Origin: Pelagibacterium limicola
GTDB taxonomy: Bacteria > Pseudomonadota > Alphaproteobacteria > Rhizobiales > Devosiaceae
NCBI RefSeq assembly: GCF_015694405.1
Contig: NZ_JADQDB010000004.1
Coordinates: 310,001 to 374,000 of the forward strand
DNA: 64,000 nucleotides
Reading direction: 5' to 3'
The position numbers and the translations under genes are program-made. The notes under the pieces are model-generated. The model was not told the origin of the DNA. It worked only from the letters and a program-made list of their open reading frames with translations, and ran no database searches. This document shows, in pieces, positions 52,855-61,339 of the stretch; the first letter of the stretch is position 1; the number at the start of each line of letters is the position of its first letter.

Positions 52855-53976
52855 TTAAAGTTTCATTGCTCCGATCATCGTCGCGTTGACCTTGCGGACG
52901 TCGAATCGCTCCTCGACCAGGGCGCGGCTGCGTGCGCCCATCGACGCAACGAGCTCTGGCGCGGCGACGAACCGACGCATGGCATCGGCCAACGCTGCCG
53001 AGTCGCGCGGGGGCACGAGGAAGCCGTTGCTGCCCTCGATAACGGTCTCGCGGCACCCGGGCGCATCGGTGGTGATGACGGGGCGTCCCATGGCCATCGC
53101 CTCCTGGATGGAGCGTGGCACGCCCTCGCGGTAATAGGAAGGCAGGACGAAAACGCTAGCCTGGGCCAGCCAGGGCTTTACCGGCACATGGCCGGGCCAT
53201 TCGAGAATCCCTTCGGCAACCCAGGCCTCGACGTCGGCCCGCGCGATGCCATGAGGGTTGGAATCGAGCCCGCCCAGAAGCACGAAGCGCGCTTCGGGCG
53301 CCTCCCGCTTGATCGCCCGCGCCGCCTCGACAAACTGGAAAATCCCCTTCTCGGCCAGAAGCCGCGCGGCGAGCATGAAGGTCATGGGCGCGACGACCGG
53401 CGGCGCGACCGCCCAATCGGCAAGATCCACCCCCGTGCCGTTGACGCGCACGATCCGGTCGCGGGGGGCCAGCCCCATGCGCACGAAATCCTCCACATCG
53501 TCCGGATTCTGCATGAAGACGGTCTGGCAGTGCGTCAGCGCCAGCCGGTAAAGCGATTTTGCGGCTCTATGGATCGCCCGCTGCTTGAACGATGATCCCT
53601 CCTCGGCAAAGGCATAGCCCAACCCGGCAATCAGCGCATGGCGCCGGGGCACGCCCGCTGCCCTCGCCGCCAGGGTGCCATAGATGACCGGCTTGATGGC
53701 AAAGCCGAGCACGCAATCGAGCCTCAGGCCCCGCAACACCCCCACCAGCCGCACGGCATCGGCACCGTCGCGCAGGGGATTGAGCCCGGTACGCGAGAGC
53801 GAGAAATCGACCGCCTCGACCCCCAGTGCGGCAAATTTCCGCCGCGTCTCGTCATCGAAATCCGGCGCCAGCGCAAAAACGGCATGTCCCCGCGCAACGA
53901 TCTCGGCGAGCAGCGGCCCACGGAAATTGAGCAGCGAAAAGGCCTGGTTCCCGATGATGGCGAAGCGTTGGCCCAT
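52855..53976 (-). CDS. Glycosyltransferase family 4 protein
   Basis: 373-residue GT-B transferase. The N-terminal acceptor domain begins MGQRFAIIGNQAFSLLNFRG. The C-terminal donor domain has the family-4 EX7E-type region, seen as YYREGVPRSIQEAMAMGRPVIT, and GSNGFLVPPRD. ATG 53976 overlaps the stop of the upstream sulfotransferase gene (ATGA); the open frame up to 54336 is a shadow of that gene. It adds a sugar to the lipid-linked repeat unit. High GC like the conserved parts of the locus. Confidence 0.9.
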   Translation of the reverse strand: MGQRFAIIGNQAFSLLNFRGPLLAEIVARGHAVFALAPDFDDETRRKFAALGVEAVDFSLSRTGLNPLRDGADAVRLVGVLRGLRLDCVLGFAIKPVIYGTLAARAAGVPRRHALIAGLGYAFAEEGSSFKQRAIHRAAKSLYRLALTHCQTVFMQNPDDVEDFVRMGLAPRDRIVRVNGTGVDLADWAVAPPVVAPMTFMLAARLLAEKGIFQFVEAARAIKREAPEARFVLLGGLDSNPHGIARADVEAWVAEGILEWPGHVPVKPWLAQASVFVLPSYYREGVPRSIQEAMAMGRPVITTDAPGCRETVIEGSNGFLVPPRDSAALADAMRRFVAAPELVASMGARSRALVEERFDVRKVNATMIGAMKL

Positions 53977-54764
53977 CAACCACCGAGCCCCAGGCGTTCG
54001 GCCAGTAATGCCCGCTCGGCCTCCGTGGGTTTCGCTGACGCGCGAACGCTGCCACGTCCGAAAAACAGCGGCTTGAGTCCCACGGCCTTGGCTGCATTGA
54101 CGACGTTGTAAAGCCCCAGAGATCGCAACTTGTAGGAAAGGCTCCGCCCGAACTTGGCTGCCAGATAGGAGGGCGGGACGGCGCCCTTGTTGCTTTCGCC
54201 CGCAAGCGCTTCCGGCACTGGCGTGACAGGAATGGCGAGGGCGTCGCAAAGCTGGCGCACATAGGCATCGGGATCGGTCTTGAGCACGTCCAGATCCAGT
54301 TCGACGATCCGGGCCTCGGGCAGCGCCTCGCGCCAAACCTCCAGCCGCTCTTCATAACGGCTGGCTGTGAGGATCTGGGGAAACTCCGTCACAGCCTCTT
54401 CAAGAGGTTTGCGCGTATATCCATAGCGTCGCAGATGCATGTAATGCGACCAACTGCGTGCCACGGGGTCGCGCCGCGCCACGATCAGCGGCACTTCCCC
54501 GAGATCGTTGCGCACGCGGCTTGGCGCATCGGGCGAATGGAACAGGCTCGGAGCCACCTCGACGGCAATCCTGTGCCGGGCCGCGTCCCAGTGCCGGAAA
54601 TGATGGCGGTACCAGTCCAGACCACGATCGTGGTAGCGGTCGAAATAGAAGGTTTCCTTCACCTCGAGCGGCAGGCACACATCCCCCCGCGCCTCCAGAT
54701 AATCGTGCATCCAGGTGGTCCCGGCCTTCATGGGGCCGATGACGAGGGCCGTGGGGAGAGTCAT
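53976..54764 (-). CDS. Sulfotransferase (first of three)
   Basis: 262-residue PAPS-dependent sulfotransferase-fold protein. The 5'-phosphosulfate loop is GPMKAGTTWMHDYL (10-23) and the 3'-phosphate site is RRDPVARSWSHYMHLRRYG. No signal peptide or membrane helix, so it acts in the cytoplasm, probably on a lipid-linked glycan. It overlaps its neighbours by 1 and 4 bases. The acceptor is inferred from the exopolysaccharide context. Confidence 0.88.
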   Translation of the reverse strand: MTLPTALVIGPMKAGTTWMHDYLEARGDVCLPLEVKETFYFDRYHDRGLDWYRHHFRHWDAARHRIAVEVAPSLFHSPDAPSRVRNDLGEVPLIVARRDPVARSWSHYMHLRRYGYTRKPLEEAVTEFPQILTASRYEERLEVWREALPEARIVELDLDVLKTDPDAYVRQLCDALAIPVTPVPEALAGESNKGAVPPSYLAAKFGRSLSYKLRSLGLYNVVNAAKAVGLKPLFFGRGSVRASAKPTEAERALLAERLGLGG

Positions 54765-55963
54765 CGAGCAATTTTCCTGCGCAGTCGCGTATAGGCGGGG
54801 ACAGCCAGAATTACCAAAATGAATACAAACTTGGACCGATGCCGAAGCGCGGTGCCGAAATTGCTTGTACCCATGGAAAAGGCAACGATCAGGCCTGCCA
54901 GGATCAAAAAGACCATCAAGGCGGCCTTGTTACGTTTGATCAGATCGAAATTCGCGGCGACGGCGAAGGTGAGCGCCATGAAGATCAAGCCGTCGGCAAG
55001 GCCGATAAAATGGGCAGCTTGGCGAACGTCCCATGGAAAGGGCGAAAAGAGGAAGTAGGCCACCCGTAGCGGCACAAGATAGACCAGTTCCAACCCGTTG
55101 CTCGCCACAAGCCAAACGGGATAGCTCGCATCCCCCCTGGCGCGCACCCCGAGCACTTGAAGGTAACGCTCCGGGCCAAGCAGTTGGGTCGGGCGACCCA
55201 GCTTGGGGATGGATGGATCGACTAGGAACAGGAGCAGCAGTCCGATTACGGCAGCCATGACAATTGCAAACGACCGCAAAGGCACTCGACCTTTGACCAA
55301 TCCTGCCGCCAGTCCGGTTCCGGCCGACAAAACAATCAAGGCAACCAGCGAGAGCAGCCCAACTATTATCCCGCCGTGAAACGCCGCGCCCATACCGAAG
55401 GCAACGACGGAGCCGGCGAGATGGCGGAGCTTGCCCGAGTTGACCCAGCGAGCGACAAACAGCAGCGCCAGCAATACGAAGAAGGTGATATAGGCTTCAC
55501 GCATCGTCAGCGCCGCATACATTACCGGTATGGGAAATATGGCTACAATCCATGCCGGTCGCGAAGCGTACTCACGCCCCCATAATTCTGAGGCGAGCTT
55601 CCATACGAGATAGACGTTCAAAGTGCCGACCAGCACAGAGAACGCCTGCAGCATAAGAGGGCTGCGATCCGTAAAGGCGTAGGGGATGGCCAAGAAGAGG
55701 CTGTAGATGTAAGATGTACTATACCTGAAATCAGTGATGGTACCCCAGATATCCTGAGAGAACTCCCAAGCGGTTCGCTCGAATCCCACCGCATCGGCCA
55801 AGCCGCCAGGAAGGGGCAATACGTAATAGTGTATAAGTGCGGCGGAGGTTCTGAGGGTCAGGGCCGTCAGGAGAATAAGCGTGAAGCGCTGCCTACGAGC
55901 TACTAGCGCCGAGACCATCAACAAATTAAGGAGAAGCGCGCCAGCGCCAAGAACGTCAGCCAT
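54761..55963 (-). CDS. Wzy-like polysaccharide polymerase / multi-pass membrane protein
   Basis: 400-residue protein with about ten hydrophobic helices and a large periplasmic loop (ERTAWEFSQDIWGTITDFRYSTS region, then a basic segment near 255-280). This is a typical O-antigen or EPS polymerase layout, though such proteins share little sequence. Context of flippase, transferases and Wzz supports Wzy. It overlaps the sulfotransferase gene by 4 bases. GC is lower than in the downstream genes, marking one edge of the low-GC block. Confidence 0.7.
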   Translation of the reverse strand: MADVLGAGALLLNLLMVSALVARRQRFTLILLTALTLRTSAALIHYYVLPLPGGLADAVGFERTAWEFSQDIWGTITDFRYSTSYIYSLFLAIPYAFTDRSPLMLQAFSVLVGTLNVYLVWKLASELWGREYASRPAWIVAIFPIPVMYAALTMREAYITFFVLLALLFVARWVNSGKLRHLAGSVVAFGMGAAFHGGIIVGLLSLVALIVLSAGTGLAAGLVKGRVPLRSFAIVMAAVIGLLLLFLVDPSIPKLGRPTQLLGPERYLQVLGVRARGDASYPVWLVASNGLELVYLVPLRVAYFLFSPFPWDVRQAAHFIGLADGLIFMALTFAVAANFDLIKRNKAALMVFLILAGLIVAFSMGTSNFGTALRHRSKFVFILVILAVPAYTRLRRKIAR

Positions 55964-56071
55964 TTTGGGCGAACCCCTTGCAGTGTCGTGTTTCGGCTGG
56001 AGTTCGTTGCATGGATCCTAAGGCTTCAAATAGGCCGCAGATGAATCGCAATATGCCGAATCCGGCAAACG

Positions 56072-57190
56072 CTATATTGTTCGGTTGCGCAAAAGTTCCT
56101 TATACATTTCTGCATACTGGCGCGCTATCACTGGCGCGCTGAATTTCCGTTCGGCAACTTCCCGGCCGGATCGAGCGATACGGTCCCGCAGCGCCGCGTC
56201 AAACAATAAGACATCGATGCTTTGGGCTAGTGATTCTGCATCGCCTGGTCGACAGAGAAGGCCCGTCTGGCCAGTATCGATATACTCGCGAACGCCGGGC
56301 AGGTCGGAAGCAATGACAGGCCTCCCAGCGGCCATAGCCTCTACCGCCGCCAGACCAAAGCCCTCCCAAAGCGAGGGCATTATGCAGATATCGGCCGCCG
56401 ACATGAGGGCCGGAATATCGTCGCGGAAGCCCGCCAAGTGAACGAAATTCTCAAGGCCAAATCGCGCGATCTCGGCACGAATTGTTTTCTCTTCGGGACC
56501 GCGCCCTGCGATCACAAGCTTGAACCTGATTGATACGCTACGCTTCAGGATGCCAATTGCTTCAACAAGACATCGATGGCCTTTGGCCTTTACTAGGCGT
56601 CCGACCGAAACCAGCAGCGCTTCATTCTCTTCTACCTCAAACTCATTCCTGATGCGATCGCCTTGCGAAGCATCAGCGCGGAAACGATGGATATCAACTG
56701 GATTTGGTATAACCACCGAGCCCTTCTTGTGGAGGTTTGCCCAGCTCTCGGCGACGCCTTTCGAAACATAGGTTCGCCGGTCAAAGGTGCCTTCAATCAG
56801 ACGTATCACAGTGGATGTCGCCGGATTAAAACCTTCGCGCATGCCGTGGAACGTTGCGCATACGCTGGCTCTGCGGGGCGCGCAGAACGGCGCCAAGAGG
56901 ATCGAACGTCCCATATGCGCGTGAACTACGCTTGGCGCCTTTTGACGAAGCAACCTATGGAGGGCGTGAATGGAGAGCACTGGATTTGGACTAGACGCGC
57001 CGATCACACTGACTGGTATTCCGAGATTCGAAAACTGTGCCGCGACGTTGTCGTTCTCAGGAGCTCTGTTCAAAGCGACAACCTCTACGTCGAACTCGGA
57101 CTCGATGGAGGGATGAATGTCCCGCAGAATGTGTGGGATCGCGCCTGATCGAAAGGCATTCAACACATGGACAATTTTAGGCTTGCGCAT
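56072..57190 (-). CDS. Glycosyltransferase family 4 protein
   Basis: 372-residue GT-B transferase. It begins MRKPKIVHVLNAFRSGAIPHI; the donor domain has LLVSVGRLVKAKGH, IAGRGPEEK, MPSLWEGFGLAAVEAMAAGRPVIAS with the EX7E motif. ATG 57190 overlaps the upstream sulfotransferase end by 14 bases; the frame to 57370 is rejected. GC content is clearly below that of the outer EPS genes. Confidence 0.9.
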   Translation of the reverse strand: MRKPKIVHVLNAFRSGAIPHILRDIHPSIESEFDVEVVALNRAPENDNVAAQFSNLGIPVSVIGASSPNPVLSIHALHRLLRQKAPSVVHAHMGRSILLAPFCAPRRASVCATFHGMREGFNPATSTVIRLIEGTFDRRTYVSKGVAESWANLHKKGSVVIPNPVDIHRFRADASQGDRIRNEFEVEENEALLVSVGRLVKAKGHRCLVEAIGILKRSVSIRFKLVIAGRGPEEKTIRAEIARFGLENFVHLAGFRDDIPALMSAADICIMPSLWEGFGLAAVEAMAAGRPVIASDLPGVREYIDTGQTGLLCRPGDAESLAQSIDVLLFDAALRDRIARSGREVAERKFSAPVIARQYAEMYKELLRNRTI

Positions 57191-58091
57191 CAGACCTCTG
57201 GAATGATCGGGAGCTCTGAAACCAATGACCAAGGTCCCTGCCCGTGAGGCGGGACAACAATAGAATGTCCTCCCGAAAATAATCCTCCAATATGGTACGC
57301 ATTTCTGGTGTGAGTGTGGCCCTCGGCCGCTCAATGCGGTTCCATTTGCTAATGGCAGTGCCGACGCCAAAGCTTTTAGCCCGCAGACCCATTGCGATCT
57401 TTGCCCTGACGGCTAACGTTACCAGGGTTGCGAGCAGTTTGTTCTTCCATTGTTTGGCCGCATTCAGCCTAACAAAACTGTCTGGTTGCCATGCCGGAAG
57501 CTCGAGGAACTCCAAGAGCGACTGATAGACTTCTCCTGCGCTAGTATTCAAGTCTTCCATGAAAACGATACGGACCCTTGATGGTGAAACCGCACCAAAT
57601 AGTCGCTCAAGCTGACGTCCAAGGCTGCAATAGCTTCCGTACTGAAGGTGTTTGGGGTCGACACATCTTAATGGGATATTTTGTCCTTGCGCTCTTGCGG
57701 ATTGAAGGCGCCAAGCTTTCTCAAAGGACTCGACGTCTTCGTTTAGAGTAAATACGTATTGCTCGTGAAGCGACGCGGCCATCTCGACCGGGTTCCGCAC
57801 CATTACGATGAATTTAGCTTCGGGTGAGTAGTCAAGAATGTTTCTAACTGCCATATCGGAGTTGAGATACCTGACCGATGCTTCGCCGACCTGCAGGTGT
57901 GCGTCACCGGCATCCTTGAACAGCCTCTCATAGCTGGCTAGGTCTTTTATGCCCGGCTTATGATCGGTATCGAAATGGTGCGGCTCCTTTATGGCGGAGA
58001 AAAAGACGTTGGGATGTTGCGAGAGCCACGTGGCCATGGAAGTAGTTCCACATTTTGGTGCACCCAATATAAAAAAGGTCGGCTTTTTCAA
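57177..58091 (-). CDS. Sulfotransferase (second of three)
   Basis: 304-residue sulfotransferase. The PAPS 5' loop LGAPKCGTTSMATWL is at 9-23 and the 3' site VMVRNPVEMAASLHEQY near 105. It ends in a basic Arg/Ser-rich tail. Low GC (28 of 60 bases in the line from 57661) points to acquisition from another genome. Probable acceptor is the EPS repeat unit. Confidence 0.88.
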   Translation of the reverse strand: MKKPTFFILGAPKCGTTSMATWLSQHPNVFFSAIKEPHHFDTDHKPGIKDLASYERLFKDAGDAHLQVGEASVRYLNSDMAVRNILDYSPEAKFIVMVRNPVEMAASLHEQYVFTLNEDVESFEKAWRLQSARAQGQNIPLRCVDPKHLQYGSYCSLGRQLERLFGAVSPSRVRIVFMEDLNTSAGEVYQSLLEFLELPAWQPDSFVRLNAAKQWKNKLLATLVTLAVRAKIAMGLRAKSFGVGTAISKWNRIERPRATLTPEMRTILEDYFREDILLLSRLTGRDLGHWFQSSRSFQRSDAQA

Positions 58092-58119
58092 TCTGATTTA
58101 CCTCTCATGAAGGGGAAAC

Positions 58120-58758
58120 CTACGCGTCCCAGCCGAGTAGTGAAAATTCGAACTCGGCACCTTTTTGAATGTCGCGCTTCTGCTGAGGTGTCAGCAACTC
58201 CCTCGTAACGAAGTCGTTCCTGAACTGTCCTTTGGCCATGGGCAATGTGTGGGGAAATGGATTGCCAGTTCTTTCCGCCAAGCTCTTCAGGTGGTCCCAG
58301 AGCTCTTCGTAACGAACAACTTGGTCCACAATGACTGAGCCATTATAAGTATATAGTGGATAGTTCAGATACCGATCAGTCGCTAAGAGATTGTCGATCT
58401 CCTGAATTAGGTCGTCCGGAGTATAGGAGCCCTGTCGCCCTAGTCTAAATGCCGACTGAGACAACACCTTATCATAGGGGTGCCGGTCAACAGCGAACGT
58501 ATAGGCTCGCTCCCAGAACCCATTGAGCCTTTTACGTACTGCCGACGCATGCATGTGGCTGACATATTTTGCCCCGAACCAGCCACGATAGTTCATAGCT
58601 TGGCCCCCAAACTCGGCGCGAATATCCTCATCACGCGTGGAAATTGGCGTGCAGATATCATTCCCCCTGCACCAAGAACTCATAACAATCTCAGCGCTCG
58701 TTCCTGCCGTCTTTCGGGTCTTAATAAAAATAAAGTTGTGAGTGAATGAGGCGATCAT
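58120..58758 (-). CDS. Sulfotransferase-family protein (third of three)
   Basis: 212-residue protein of the Sulfotransfer_2-like group. The P-loop-like segment HNFIFIKTRKTAGTSAEIVM begins at residue 7 and AVDRHPYDKVLSQSAFRLG forms the second site. It lacks a transmembrane anchor. It overlaps the flippase gene stop by 4 bases. Very low GC (23 of 60 in the line from 58321). Sequence is more diverged than the other two, so activity is less sure. Confidence 0.8.
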   Translation of the reverse strand: MIASFTHNFIFIKTRKTAGTSAEIVMSSWCRGNDICTPISTRDEDIRAEFGGQAMNYRGWFGAKYVSHMHASAVRKRLNGFWERAYTFAVDRHPYDKVLSQSAFRLGRQGSYTPDDLIQEIDNLLATDRYLNYPLYTYNGSVIVDQVVRYEELWDHLKSLAERTGNPFPHTLPMAKGQFRNDFVTRELLTPQQKRDIQKGAEFEFSLLGWDA

Positions 58759-60161
58759 TTTTCGTTCGATTCTTGTTGTTCTAGATTGGAGCGAACGGGG
58801 GTGGAAATCCTAGGGCGCCCCACGGATAGGCCAAGCGCCGACGCGTCAATTCCCAAGTGGCGGCGAACTACGCCCCACAAAATGAGGTTTTTGGTGGCGA
58901 TAGTTGTTGCCGTTGCTAGTGCAGCCCCCGTTATTCCGAACATCGGTATCAAGGCATAATTGAGAGCCATGTTGAGCCCAACCATTGCAAAAAGCACCTG
59001 AGACAGGTGCCGTTCGTGACCCGACATGGACAACAGAGGGCCGACCGAACTGGCCAACGCATTTATAAGCTGACCGCAAGCCAAAATAACCAATGCAGTA
59101 TAGCCGGGCTCGAATTCGTTCCCGAATAGAATGCCAATGATTTCGCGACCGAAAACCACGATCACCAGAAATGCTGGCAATGAAAACATAGCCGTCGAGC
59201 GAGCTGAGGTGGTGGCGACACGCTGCAATCGCTTCAAATCGCCCTGTGCATAGAGGCGCGCAATATGTGGCATGACAACAAGATTAGCCGCCGAAAGCAC
59301 AAGGGCGACGAGGACGGCTCCCTGGACGGCGATTTTGTAGTAGCCTACATCTGCGTGTGCCTTGAAAAAACCAAGCATAACGACGTCGGTGTTTGTAATG
59401 AGCTGGTTCATCCCCGCTATCATTGCCAACGGCACTGCGCTCGCCAGCCAGAGGCGGGTATGTACTTCGGGGTTTTGAGCCGCCTTGAGCTCCACCGGGC
59501 GTGCCCGCAATAGCAGCCATGCCCCGATCATGAACGCCATAAGGCTGGCGACCGCGTGCAGCATCATCGCGTCGGAGGCCGTCAAGGCGCGGGCTGAAAG
59601 GCCGAAATGCGCCGCAAGGACCAGCCCGATCAGGAAGGCCGGCCTGAGGATGAATTCGGGCAGTTGTCCCTGCACCACATGGCGCAGTCCGCGCAAGGCC
59701 GCGCCGCGCAGGTTTCCCAGCGCCACCAGCGGCACCAGCACGAGGCCCCAGTAAAAAACCGCAATTCCGCCCTCCGGCAGGTTGGCGGCGAATATCCAGG
59801 CGGCCAGCGCGCCGATGGCCATGAGGACGGCTGACATCCCCAGCGCCATAAGGCTCGACCAGCGCCACAGCCCCTTCATCAGCCCCCAATTTTCCCCGGC
59901 CTGCGCCTTGGCCGTTTCCCGCACGACGAGATTTGGCAGGCCCATCTGGGCGGGGATGGCCATGATGGTGATGAGCGCAAAGACGAACGAATAGACCCCG
60001 AACCCTTCCGCCCCCAGCGCGCGCGCAAGAACGATGGCGAGGCCGACATTGAGCAGGGTCGAGCCGATCTTGATCGCAACAGAGCCCACCCCGCCGCGCA
60101 AAAGCTGGCCCTTCAGCCCCTGTCCTGAACGAAATGCAGTTAAAAAGGAAGTCAAGGCCAT
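58755..60161 (-). CDS. Oligosaccharide flippase (Wzx/MATE-like)
   Basis: 468-residue membrane protein with about 12-14 helices (ALARALGAEGFGVYSF-type first region, seen as LARALGAEGFGVYSFVFAL). It flips lipid-linked repeat units across the inner membrane. ATG 60161 is chosen; TTG 60194 is an alternative and neither has a clear ribosome site. The gene looks chimeric: its 5' half (about 59400-60160) is GC-rich (40 of 60 bases at 59521), while the 3' half is near 53 percent or lower (27 of 60 at 59341). This suggests recombination within the gene. Confidence 0.85.
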   Translation of the reverse strand: MALTSFLTAFRSGQGLKGQLLRGGVGSVAIKIGSTLLNVGLAIVLARALGAEGFGVYSFVFALITIMAIPAQMGLPNLVVRETAKAQAGENWGLMKGLWRWSSLMALGMSAVLMAIGALAAWIFAANLPEGGIAVFYWGLVLVPLVALGNLRGAALRGLRHVVQGQLPEFILRPAFLIGLVLAAHFGLSARALTASDAMMLHAVASLMAFMIGAWLLLRARPVELKAAQNPEVHTRLWLASAVPLAMIAGMNQLITNTDVVMLGFFKAHADVGYYKIAVQGAVLVALVLSAANLVVMPHIARLYAQGDLKRLQRVATTSARSTAMFSLPAFLVIVVFGREIIGILFGNEFEPGYTALVILACGQLINALASSVGPLLSMSGHERHLSQVLFAMVGLNMALNYALIPMFGITGAALATATTIATKNLILWGVVRRHLGIDASALGLSVGRPRISTPVRSNLEQQESNEK

Positions 60162-60325
60162 CTTGATAACGCGAATCTTGAGGAGGTTACTCAATAGAGG
60201 GCATAAAACGGCCGAAAAGGGGCAATAGAACGTATTTACGCAGATTGGTCACGAACTGAACGCTATCGAACGCTTTCACGGCCTTTATGCAACAACCTCT
60301 GCGCAGCGATAGACCGAAATTATCG

Positions 60326-61339
60326 CTATTCCCCCGATTTGTACGCCCTATACCATTTGACGAAGGCGCCGACTGTCTCCTCGATTCCCTTTTCGGGCAC
60401 AAACCCGGTCAGGGCCTTGAGCAGCGAGGGGTCGGCAAAGGTCGCGACCACGTCGCCCTGCTGCATGGGCAGCATGATCTTTTCAGCGCTCCTGCCCAGG
60501 GCGGCTTCGATGGCCTGGATGAACGTCATGAGCCTGACCGGCTGCCCGCCGGCGATATTGACCACCCGCCAGGGCGCGACGGGAGAAAGGGAGTCCGCGA
60601 CGCCCTCGACCGGCACAGGCCGGCCCCTTACGGGAACGGCATCGAAGAGCTTCACAATGGCTTCCACGAGATCGTCGACGCTGGTCGCATCGCGCTCCAT
60701 CTCGCCATTGCCGTAGACTTCGATGGGCTCGCCCCGTTCGATGAGGTCCACGAATTTGTAGAGCGCCATATCGGGCCGTCCCGCCGTGCCATAGACAGTG
60801 AAGAACCGGAAGCAGGTGGTGGGGATATCGTTGAGATGCGCGAACGAATGGGTCAGCGCCTCGCCGGCCTTCTTGGTGGCCGCATAGAGCGAGACAGGGA
60901 AGTCCGTGCGCTCGGCCTCTTCGAACGGCATCTTTTCGTTGCCCCCGTAGACCGATGACGTCGAGGCAAAAAGAAAATGGTCCGGCCGGTGGACCTTGAG
61001 AATGTCTATGAGGTTGGCCGTGCCCACCACATTGGAGGAAATGTAGGTTTGCGGCGCTTCGATCGAATAGCGCACGCCTGCCTGCGCAGCCAGGTGCACG
61101 ACGATCCGGGGCTGAAATTGCGATACCGTGCGGTCCAGCGTTTCCCGGTCCTCGAGCATGGCCTCGACGAACCGGTATCTGGGGTTCTGCGCCAGGATCG
61201 CGTTGCGGTACCGCTTGAGCGAGACGTCGTAATAGGGCGTCATGCCGTCATAGCCGAGCACCTCATGCCCATCGGCAAGGAGCCGTCGCGAAAGATGATA
61301 GCCGATGAAGCCCGCGCTTCCCGTGACAAGAACCCTCAT
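60326..61339 (-). CDS. NAD-dependent UDP-sugar epimerase (UDP-glucuronate 4-epimerase-like)
   Basis: 337-residue extended SDR. Rossmann motif GSAGFIGYH at the N-terminus, STSSVYGGN, and the active-site Tyr-Lys in LYAATKKAGE. The segment RFFTVYGTAGRPDMALYKF is typical of UDP-glucuronate 4-epimerases, which make UDP-galacturonate. Its start overlaps the stop of the UDP-glucose dehydrogenase gene (ATGA), which supplies exactly the needed substrate. The open frame to 61540 is rejected. Confidence 0.88.
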   Translation of the reverse strand: MRVLVTGSAGFIGYHLSRRLLADGHEVLGYDGMTPYYDVSLKRYRNAILAQNPRYRFVEAMLEDRETLDRTVSQFQPRIVVHLAAQAGVRYSIEAPQTYISSNVVGTANLIDILKVHRPDHFLFASTSSVYGGNEKMPFEEAERTDFPVSLYAATKKAGEALTHSFAHLNDIPTTCFRFFTVYGTAGRPDMALYKFVDLIERGEPIEVYGNGEMERDATSVDDLVEAIVKLFDAVPVRGRPVPVEGVADSLSPVAPWRVVNIAGGQPVRLMTFIQAIEAALGRSAEKIMLPMQQGDVVATFADPSLLKALTGFVPEKGIEETVGAFVKWYRAYKSGE

